Positions 1-5,040 of a DNA stretch of 5,040 nucleotides are shown here, piece by piece. The position numbers were made by a program, and so were the translations under genes. The stretch's first letter is position 1, and each line of letters starts with the position of its first letter. The stretch comes from Robiginitomaculum sp. (lineage in GTDB: Bacteria; Pseudomonadota; Alphaproteobacteria; Caulobacterales; Maricaulaceae). Location of the stretch: NCBI GenBank assembly GCA_021647805.1, contig JAKITZ010000183.1, positions 1-5,040 on the forward strand. Direction: 5' to 3'. The notes beneath the pieces are model-generated. The model was not told the origin of the DNA. It did no database searches and saw nothing but the letters and a program-made list of their open reading frames with translations.

Positions 1-1260
1 CATTTTTACTATAATTTGTTTGAAAACCCGCACCGGATACAAGAGCGTGAGGAGCTGGCGCCATATTGGGCTTTTCGCCATGCTCAAACTAATCCTTCTT
101 TCTCCGATTCAGTTTCTTTTCAACATGGAATTTGTGAAGAAAAGAAATCCCCAAAACAAAAAGGTGATAAGAATTTCTTCGCGCCAATGAATTATGCCTA
201 TCACCTTGATGCTGGGAAATTAGCAGAATTGTTAAAAGAGCATTCACTGCGGCTTGGAATCACGCACCTTATCGGTACGGTAGACAAGGTTAATGTAAAG
301 GAAAACGGAGAAATTTCCTCGGTTAAGTTGGAGGATGGTAAAGAGCTTAAAGCTGACATGTTTATTGATTGTACAGGGTTTGCCGCTGTTTTAATTGACA
401 AAACAATGGGATCGAAACTTAAGCCGGTTGACGATGTTTTGTTTGTTGATAGAGCTTTGGTAGCGCAAGTTCCTTATGAAGATGAGATGTGTCCAATTGC
501 CAGTAGTACGCTTTCAACAGCGCAAGAGGCTGGTTGGTTATGGGACATTGGCTTGCGGCACCGCCGAGGAACAGGGCATGTATATTCAAGTCGTCATTCC
601 ACTGATGAACAGGCAGAACGTGTCTTGGAGGAATATCTTGGAGAGTCGGCAAAGAATGCTTCGCCAAGATTGTTGAAAATGAAAACTGGCTATCGTGAAA
701 CTCATTGGATTAAGAATTGTGTGTCAGTCGGGCTTTCAGGTGGCTTTTTGGAGCCGTTGGAGGCAACTGGCATAGTATTAATTGAAGCTGCTATTCGGAT
801 GATTGGGGATTATTTCCCTCGTTATGGGGATTTTGAAGTATCGGCTAAGCATTTTAATCGTGCCATGCGTGAACGTTATGAAGACGCTGTGTCTTTTGTG
901 AAAATGCATTATTATTTAAGCAAAAGAGATGATACTGCATTTTGGATTGATAACCGAAATGATGATTCTGTTCCGGAGTATCTGTTGGAAAAATTAGAAT
1001 TATGGAAACATCGTTTGCCGCAGGTATCTGATTTTCACTCCAATAACAGATTGTTCAGTCATGAAATTTATCAATATATCCTTTTGGGTATGGGCTTTAA
1101 GCCAGATATTATTCGTAATCAATCTGCTTTTCCATTTGTCAGGCAGGCCGATGCAGAGTTTAATAATGTGCAGTTGGCAAAAGAAAATGCTGTGAAAATG
1201 ATGCCAAACCACCGGGACTTGATTGAGGTAGCTCAAGATGAAAACTTCAAATTTGGATAA
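1..1260 (+). CDS. Flavin-dependent tryptophan-halogenase-like protein, 5'-truncated by the window edge
   Basis: The reading frame is open from the first base, so the gene starts upstream; 419 codons are visible and family members are usually about 500-540 residues. Landmarks, in visible codon numbers, are YAYHLDAG (65-72), the FAD-fold stretch ADMFIDCTGF (118-127), W-L-W-D-I-G (179-184) and NCVSVGLSGGFLEPLEATG (239-257). The last corresponds to the region that holds the catalytic Glu and the chloride-binding Thr-Gly in PrnA-type halogenases; here Glu254, Thr256 and Gly257 are kept and the intervening Ser is Ala. The hallmark WxWxIP is altered to WxWxIG. The N-terminal GxGxxG and the catalytic Lys are outside the window and cannot be checked. 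The family uses reduced flavin and halide to halogenate indole-type substrates, but many alphaproteobacterial members sit near TonB-dependent receptors and have no proven substrate. An internal TTG at 16 is not a credible start. Family membership is strong; substrate and activity are unknown. Confidence 0.9.
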   Translation, partial: HFYYNLFENPHRIQEREELAPYWAFRHAQTNPSFSDSVSFQHGICEEKKSPKQKGDKNFFAPMNYAYHLDAGKLAELLKEHSLRLGITHLIGTVDKVNVKENGEISSVKLEDGKELKADMFIDCTGFAAVLIDKTMGSKLKPVDDVLFVDRALVAQVPYEDEMCPIASSTLSTAQEAGWLWDIGLRHRRGTGHVYSSRHSTDEQAERVLEEYLGESAKNASPRLLKMKTGYRETHWIKNCVSVGLSGGFLEPLEATGIVLIEAAIRMIGDYFPRYGDFEVSAKHFNRAMRERYEDAVSFVKMHYYLSKRDDTAFWIDNRNDDSVPEYLLEKLELWKHRLPQVSDFHSNNRLFSHEIYQYILLGMGFKPDIIRNQSAFPFVRQADAEFNNVQLAKENAVKMMPNHRDLIEVAQDENFKFG

Positions 1261-1267
1261 GTTTGGC

Positions 1268-1284
1268 AATAAATTGCATTTATT
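1268..1284. repeat. Perfect A/T inverted repeat downstream of the halogenase-like gene
   Basis: AATAAAT (1268-1274) and ATTTATT (1278-1284) are exact reverse complements around a 3-base TGC centre. The stem has no G-C pair and no following T-run, so it is a poor intrinsic terminator. It could be an operator-like site, a weak mRNA 3' hairpin or chance in AT-rich intergenic DNA. It lies 8 bases after the stop codon and just upstream of the candidate serC promoter. Confidence 0.3.
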
Positions 1285-1285
1285 A

Positions 1286-1313
1286 TTGACCTCTTGAAGT
1301 AAATGTCTATTTT
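1286..1313 (+). promoter_or_regulatory. Candidate promoter for the serC-serA operon (weak)
   Basis: TTGACC at 1286-1291 is a good -35 match, followed 16 bases later by TATTTT at 1308-1313 as a modest -10. A promoter is expected somewhere in this gap because the halogenase-like gene and serC are functionally unrelated. The problem is that this pairing would start the RNA near 1320, inside the 5' arm of the first leader hairpin (from 1314). Either hairpin 1 is shorter in the transcript, or the true promoter lies slightly upstream, possibly inside the halogenase-like gene's 3' end. Confidence 0.3.
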
Positions 1314-1371
1314 CGCCGTGGGTCTCGCACCCCCAACGGTGCGCGCCTGTCCAGTGAGGATAGGAGACAAT
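1314..1371 (+). ncRNA. serC leader RNA: two tandem hairpins upstream of serC (serC-motif-like)
   Basis: Two hairpins can be drawn by hand. Hairpin 1 has an outer stem CGCCGT (1314-1319) with ACGGTG (1336-1341, one G-U pair), an inner stem GGGT (1320-1323) with ACCC (1329-1332), a 5-base loop CTCGC and a 3-base bulge (1333-1335). Hairpin 2 pairs CCTGTCC (1346-1352) with GGATAGG (1358-1364, one G-U pair) around loop AGTGA. Position directly before serC, two short hairpins and overlap with the ribosome-binding site fit my memory of the serC RNA motif found by comparative genomics in Alphaproteobacteria. The motif is presumed to act in cis on serC expression; I know of no established ligand. Assignment rests on position and hand folding, not on a covariance-model search. 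Confidence 0.7.
1346..1366 (+). promoter_or_regulatory. serC ribosome-binding site partly sequestered in leader hairpin 2
   Basis: The Shine-Dalgarno AGGAG (1362-1366) ends 5 bases before the ATG at 1372, which fixes that ATG as the serC start. Its first three bases, AGG (1362-1364), form the end of the 3' arm of a 7-bp hairpin whose 5' arm is CCTGTCC (1346-1352). Folding of this hairpin would reduce ribosome access, so translation-level control of serC is a reasonable inference. Confidence 0.65.
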
Positions 1372-2547
1372 ATGATACTTCACGTTAAACCGGCACCAAT
1401 GCCGGCGGATCGACCTGATGATGCTAGATTTTCATCTGGTCCTTGTAAGAAACGGCCAAACTGGTCGCTTGCAAACCTTCAAAACGCGCCACTTGGCCGT
1501 TCCCATAGACATGAAATTGGTAAACAACGCTTACAACAAGCGATAAATCTGTCGCGCCAATTATTACAAATACCTGATGATTACCGAATTGGTATCACTG
1601 CTGCCTCTGATACCGGAGCGATGGAGATGGCACTTTGGAGCCTGCTTGGGCCAAAACCGGTGGACGTATTGGTATGGGAAAGCTTTGGGCTTGGCTGGGC
1701 AACAGATATTTGCAAGCAGTTAAAACTTTCCGATGTACGAGTGTTGGATGCTGCTTATGGGGCTTTGCCTGATTTAGATGATGTCCGCAAAGATGCCGAT
1801 GTAGTTTTTACTTGGAATGGTACGACTTCGGGGGTTCGGGTGCCGAATGGTGACTGGATTGCTGATGATCGATCTGGCTTAACGATTTGCGATGCTACGT
1901 CTGCCGCATTTGCGCAAAAACTAGATTGGAACAAGTTGGATGTGGTTACGTGGTCATGGCAAAAGGTCATGGGCGGTGAGGCTGCACATGGTATGATTGT
2001 TTTATCGCCTAGAGCGGTGCAGCGACTTGAAAGCCACACCCCCGCTTGGCCGGTTCCAAAGGTTTTCCGCTTAACCAAAAATGACAAAATAAACGAAAGT
2101 TTTTTTACTGGTTCAACCATCAATACGCCGAGCATGTTATGTGTTGAGGATTATCTTGATACTCTAAACTGGGGTCTATCTATCGGTGGCTTAGCGTCTT
2201 TGCACAGAAGGTGTGATGATAATTTGGCTGTGCTGGAGGAATGGGTTTCCAAAACCTCTTGGGTAGATTTTTTGTCTACTAACCCGAAAACGCGCTCAAA
2301 TACCGGAGTTTGTCTACAATTTTCTGACCCAGAAATTCGATCATTACCGGTTGGTGAGCAAAACGCTTTGGTAAAACGAATGAGTACTTTGTTGGAACAA
2401 GAAGCAGTAGCATTTGACATTGGTGGCTATCGTGACGCCCCGCCGGGGCTTCGTATCTGGTGCGGTGCAACGATCGAGCAAAGCGATTTACAACAGCTAA
2501 CTCCTTGGTTGGACTGGGCTTACGATAAGGCTTTGCGCGAAAAATAG
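1372..2547 (+). CDS. serC: Phosphoserine aminotransferase (alphaproteobacterial/Methanosarcina type)
   Basis: This 391-residue, PLP-dependent, cytosolic class V aminotransferase converts 3-phosphohydroxypyruvate and glutamate to phosphoserine and 2-oxoglutarate, the second step of serine synthesis. The N-terminal FSSGPCKKRPNW (20-31) is typical of the long SerC subfamily. DATSAAF (174-180) supplies the Asp that contacts the PLP ring nitrogen, SWQK places the Schiff-base lysine at Lys198, and the C-terminal GGYRDAPPGLRIWCG (351-365) carries the likely substrate-binding arginines. The start at 1372 is chosen because AGGAG lies 5 bases upstream and homology begins soon after. An in-frame ATG at 1303 would add 23 residues encoded by the structured leader and is unlikely; ATG 1399 is also possible but lacks a good ribosome-binding site. 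serA follows after 35 bases. Control by the upstream hairpin leader is likely. Confidence 0.95.
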   Translation: MILHVKPAPMPADRPDDARFSSGPCKKRPNWSLANLQNAPLGRSHRHEIGKQRLQQAINLSRQLLQIPDDYRIGITAASDTGAMEMALWSLLGPKPVDVLVWESFGLGWATDICKQLKLSDVRVLDAAYGALPDLDDVRKDADVVFTWNGTTSGVRVPNGDWIADDRSGLTICDATSAAFAQKLDWNKLDVVTWSWQKVMGGEAAHGMIVLSPRAVQRLESHTPAWPVPKVFRLTKNDKINESFFTGSTINTPSMLCVEDYLDTLNWGLSIGGLASLHRRCDDNLAVLEEWVSKTSWVDFLSTNPKTRSNTGVCLQFSDPEIRSLPVGEQNALVKRMSTLLEQEAVAFDIGGYRDAPPGLRIWCGATIEQSDLQQLTPWLDWAYDKALREK

Positions 2548-2572
2548 AAATTTCTTTTGATAAAGTATAGAT

Positions 2573-2577
2573 GGAGG
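2573..2577 (+). promoter_or_regulatory. serA ribosome-binding site that decides the start
   Basis: GGAGG lies 5 bases before ATG 2583. An in-frame ATG at 2571 overlaps this site, so it cannot use it and has only AT-rich sequence in front. The downstream ATG gives the usual family N terminus, MPRVLIADKLS. Confidence 0.85.
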
Positions 2578-2582
2578 CGGAA

Positions 2583-4157
2583 ATGCCAAGAGTATTAATT
2601 GCTGATAAATTATCTCCTGCTGCATTGCAGGTGTTTGACGAAAATGGCGTAGAGACTGATGTTAAAACAGATATGTCCCGCGTTGAATTACTAGAAGTAA
2701 TTGGCGAATATGATGGTCTGGTAGTTCGTTCGCGAACTCGTCCGGATGAAAAACTGATTGCTGCTGCAAAAAGCTTGAAAGTCATTGGCCGAGCCGGGAT
2801 CGGTGTTGATAATATAGATATTCCGGCAGCTAGTGCCAAAGGGATAGTGGTGATGAACACACCATTTGGTAATGCGATCACCACGGCAGAGCATGCGATT
2901 GCCATGATGTTCGCCTGTGCTCGTAATATTCCTGCGGCGGATCGCTCGACCCGTGAAGGCAAATGGGAGAAACCAAAGTTTGTTGGAACCGAGCTGTTTG
3001 GTAAAACATTGGGGCTAATAGGTTGTGGTAATATTGGCGCTTTGGTGGCTGAGCGTGCCTTGGGTCTAAAGATGAATGTGTTGGCGTATGATCCGTACCT
3101 TACCAATGAGAGAGCGATTGAAATTGGTGTTAGAAAAGTCGATTTACCGGAGCTTCTAACCAAGTCAGATGTAATTAGCTTACACACTCCGATCACTGAT
3201 CAAACCAGAAATATACTGTCGGCCGACGCTTTGAACCAGACAAAAGCTGGAGTGATGATTGTAAATTGCGCAAGAGGTGGCTTAATTGATGAAACCGCTC
3301 TTTATGCCGGTTTGGTAAGTGGTCATGTGCGGGCTGCAGCATTGGATGTGTTTGCCAAAGAGCCGGTAATTGATAACCCATTGTTCACATTGCCAAATTT
3401 TGTTGGAACTCCGCATTTGGGAGCTTCAACCCACGAGGCGCAAGAGAATGTTGCGGTGCAAGTTGCCCGGCAAATGAGTGATTTCCTTATTACTGGCGCA
3501 GTAGCGAACGCTTTGAATGCTCCTAGTGTCTCGGCAGAAGATGCTCCGCGCTTAAAGCCGTTTCTGGCACTAGCAGAGAAGCTTGGACAGCTGGCGGGGC
3601 AAACCATGTCGTCGGGTTTGCAACGCTTTGAAATAGTCTATCAAGGCGCGGTGGCTAGCCTTAATGTAAAACCATTATCGTCTGTGGCTTTGGCTGGAGC
3701 GTTAAAGCCGATTTTGTCAGATGTAAATTTAGTTTCTGCTCCGGTTATGGCAGCCGAGCGTGGCATACAATTAGCAGAGACGTCGGAGGAGCAAAAAGGT
3801 GACGTTGATTCGATTATCGAGTTGCGACTTGAAGACGAAAATGGTTTGCGGGTTTTTGCTGGAACTTTGTTTGCCGGAGTTCCCAGGGTGATGCAAATTG
3901 ATGATGTGTCGTTAGATGCTCCTTTTTGTGAAAACATGCTGTATGTAACCAATGAGGACAAGCCCGGTCATATTGGCGCATTGGGTAAATTACTTGGTGA
4001 AAATCAGGTAAACATCGCAACGTTTAATCTTGGTCGAGCCAATGGTGGATCCCGTGCTGTATCATTGATAGGTATTGATGCTCCGATCAGTGTTCAGGCA
4101 TTAGAGGCGGTAAAATCTCTATCGCATGTGCGAAAAGCATTTGCACTGAAATTTTAA
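2583..4157 (+). CDS. serA: D-3-phosphoglycerate dehydrogenase, long form with C-terminal ACT domain
   Basis: This 524-residue cytosolic enzyme oxidises 3-phosphoglycerate with NAD+ to 3-phosphohydroxypyruvate, the committed step of serine synthesis. In order, it has an N-terminal substrate-binding lobe with VVRSRTR (47-53), an inserted NAD-binding Rossmann domain with GCGNIG (147-152) and a following acidic Asp170, and the catalytic set Arg231 (NCARGG), Glu260 (AKEP) and His278 (TPHLG). The chain then crosses back to the first lobe, passes an intervening domain (about 315-450) and ends in an ACT domain (about 452-524) with the DKPGHIG turn (459-465). This is the long architecture of about 525-530 residues; in homologues the ACT and intervening domains can mediate serine feedback, which is not proven here. 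The gene follows serC by 35 bases and has its own strong Shine-Dalgarno sequence. Nothing is truncated or missing. Confidence 0.97.
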   Translation: MPRVLIADKLSPAALQVFDENGVETDVKTDMSRVELLEVIGEYDGLVVRSRTRPDEKLIAAAKSLKVIGRAGIGVDNIDIPAASAKGIVVMNTPFGNAITTAEHAIAMMFACARNIPAADRSTREGKWEKPKFVGTELFGKTLGLIGCGNIGALVAERALGLKMNVLAYDPYLTNERAIEIGVRKVDLPELLTKSDVISLHTPITDQTRNILSADALNQTKAGVMIVNCARGGLIDETALYAGLVSGHVRAAALDVFAKEPVIDNPLFTLPNFVGTPHLGASTHEAQENVAVQVARQMSDFLITGAVANALNAPSVSAEDAPRLKPFLALAEKLGQLAGQTMSSGLQRFEIVYQGAVASLNVKPLSSVALAGALKPILSDVNLVSAPVMAAERGIQLAETSEEQKGDVDSIIELRLEDENGLRVFAGTLFAGVPRVMQIDDVSLDAPFCENMLYVTNEDKPGHIGALGKLLGENQVNIATFNLGRANGGSRAVSLIGIDAPISVQALEAVKSLSHVRKAFALKF

Positions 4158-4227
4158 ATCTTGGTGGTGGCAATTATATGTTCAGGGTTTATGCTGTGGG
4201 ATATATCGAATCTAAAGGTACGTTGTT

Positions 4228-4818
4228 ATGAGTAAAATAGTTCAAGTTTCATTGCTTGCTTGTGGGCTTTTGTTGGGTTTATTTAGTGGAGCATCATTGG
4301 CTCAGGTCGAGGAGGTTCGTCTTGGTGTTTTTGATCATGACGTAGATGTAACCGGAAATAAAGCCGGTGGCAAAGAAGGTGGGGTTAATATTGCCGGTGA
4401 AGTAGTTTTTGCTTCGCCGGATTTTTTGACGTGGGCTTACTCGCCGCGTCCGTTCGTCAATTTATCGATTAATACTGATGGCTTGACTAATTTTGGCGGG
4501 GCAGGTCTGGCCTGGCAAACCGACATTGGTGACAAGTTTTTTGCTGAATTTGATTTTGGCATTGTTTATCATAACGGTATCGTGAATTTGTCACCTGACC
4601 CTGCCGATCCGGTTCGTACCCGTCTTGATACAACGCGGGTGATATTAGGATCGGATTTATTATTTCGTCCTGTGTTTGCCTTTGGTATTCATGTAAATGA
4701 TCAATGGGACGCAAGCATTGTTTTTGAGCATTTGTCACACGGGCAGATATTGGGGCGGGGCCGAAATGAAGGCCTTGATAATATCGGTATTCGCCTGTCG
4801 CGTAAATTTGGACATTAG
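4228..4818 (+). CDS. PagL-like lipid A deacylase / acyloxyacyl hydrolase family outer-membrane protein
   Basis: The 196-residue protein starts with a Sec signal peptide: a Lys at position 3, a hydrophobic core and a likely cleavage after SLA (residue 25, before QVEEV). The mature part alternates short aromatic and polar stretches, as in a small outer-membrane beta-barrel, and ends in a basic/aromatic strand (IGIRLSRKFGH). FEHLSHG (166-172) and RNEGLDN (179-185) match the C-terminal active-site region of the PagL family, where a His-x-Ser pair and a Glu form the triad; candidates here are His168, Ser170 and Glu181. PagL enzymes remove the 3-O acyl chain of lipid A. The residue after the Ser is His171 where the family usually has Asn, so activity is uncertain. 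A weak Shine-Dalgarno AAAGG (4214-4218) sits 9 bases before the ATG. It is 70 bases after serA and 12 before purA, so co-transcription with purA is likely. Family call is good; enzymatic role is inferred. Confidence 0.75.
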   Translation: MSKIVQVSLLACGLLLGLFSGASLAQVEEVRLGVFDHDVDVTGNKAGGKEGGVNIAGEVVFASPDFLTWAYSPRPFVNLSINTDGLTNFGGAGLAWQTDIGDKFFAEFDFGIVYHNGIVNLSPDPADPVRTRLDTTRVILGSDLLFRPVFAFGIHVNDQWDASIVFEHLSHGQILGRGRNEGLDNIGIRLSRKFGH

Positions 4819-4830
4819 TTAGGAATTATT

Positions 4831-5040
4831 ATGGCCAATGTAGTTGTTGTCGGTTCGCAATGGGGCGATGAAGGCAAAGGTAAGATCGTTGACTGGCTGT
4901 CGACCAGAGCCGATGTAGTAGCCAGATTTCAAGGTGGTCATAATGCCGGACATACTTTGGTCGTAGATGGTGAGGTTTATAAGCTATCACTCTTGCCGTC
5001 TGGAGTTGTACGCGGGGGTAAGCTCTCGGTGATCGGTAAT
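4831..5040 (+). CDS. purA: Adenylosuccinate synthetase, N-terminal part (runs off the window)
   Basis: Seventy codons are visible of a protein usually about 430 residues long. It joins IMP and aspartate, using GTP, to make adenylosuccinate, the first dedicated step to AMP, in the cytosol. The N terminus MANVVVVGSQWGDEGKGK contains the GDEGKGK phosphate-binding loop (12-18) with catalytic base Asp13 and Lys16. GGHNAGHT (35-42) supplies Asn38 and the catalytic acid His41, in the same numbering as the E. coli enzyme. The start is supported by AGGA (4821-4824), 6 bases upstream. It lies 12 bases after the PagL-like gene with no terminator between them. Placement downstream of serC-serA is seen in other Alphaproteobacteria. 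Confidence 0.98.
   Translation, partial: MANVVVVGSQWGDEGKGKIVDWLSTRADVVARFQGGHNAGHTLVVDGEVYKLSLLPSGVVRGGKLSVIGN

Noticed and set aside
1303..1371. In-frame N-terminal extension of serC from ATG 1303
   Set aside because: The extra 23 residues are encoded by the hairpin leader, do not resemble SerC N termini, and have only a weak GAAG upstream. ATG 1372 has a well-spaced AGGAG.
1000..1383. 127-codon minus-strand open frame covering the halogenase end and the serC leader
   Set aside because: It overlaps conserved coding sequence on the other strand and its translation has no recognisable domain; most of it mirrors the halogenase-like gene.
2571..2582. Start of serA at ATG 2571
   Set aside because: It overlaps the GGAGG that serves ATG 2583 and has no Shine-Dalgarno of its own; the four extra residues are not part of the family N terminus.
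2279..3196. 305-codon open frame on the minus strand across the serC end and serA start
   Set aside because: It is antisense to two well-supported conserved genes and its Ser/Arg/Thr-rich translation resembles no family I know; it is a shadow of the coding strand.
4158..4227. Possible terminator or promoter in the 70-base gap after serA
   Set aside because: No GC-rich stem with a T-run and no convincing -35/-10 pair was found; only a weak AAAGG Shine-Dalgarno for the next gene is visible.
4252..4266. Possible lipobox (L-L-A-C, Cys12) in the PagL-like protein
   Set aside because: The Cys comes too early, with the hydrophobic core continuing after it to a clear SLA|Q signal peptidase I site at residue 25.

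Overview
The window looks like chromosomal DNA from an alphaproteobacterium of moderate GC content. Three things point there: the gene order serC-serA-(small gene)-purA, a SerC of the roughly 390-residue type with an SWQK lysine motif, and a paired-hairpin leader just upstream of serC that resembles the serC RNA motif described in Alphaproteobacteria. No insertion sequence, tRNA, rRNA or CRISPR array was seen. All real genes lie on the + strand.

Layout. Positions 1-1260 hold the C-terminal four fifths of a flavin-dependent tryptophan-halogenase-like protein; its N terminus lies outside the window. Positions 1261-1371 are a non-coding gap with a small A/T palindrome, a weak promoter candidate and two stacked hairpins. 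The second hairpin includes the serC Shine-Dalgarno sequence. serC (1372-2547) and serA (2583-4157) follow 35 bases apart. After a 70-base gap comes a secreted, PagL-like outer-membrane protein (4228-4818). Twelve bases later purA begins (4831) and runs off the window end.

How the genes fit together. SerA oxidises 3-phosphoglycerate to 3-phosphohydroxypyruvate and SerC transaminates that to phosphoserine, so the pair covers the first two steps of serine synthesis. Serine feeds glycine and one-carbon units, which purine synthesis consumes, so the nearby purA makes metabolic sense. The PagL-like gene has no obvious metabolic link and may simply share the transcript. I see no terminator between serC and purA. 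The halogenase-like gene probably belongs to a different transcription unit.

The most interesting element is the serC leader. It can be drawn as a bulged hairpin plus a second hairpin that pairs with the ribosome-binding site, with possible competing pairings. It is probably a member of a known motif class rather than a new system, and as far as I recall the class has no established ligand.
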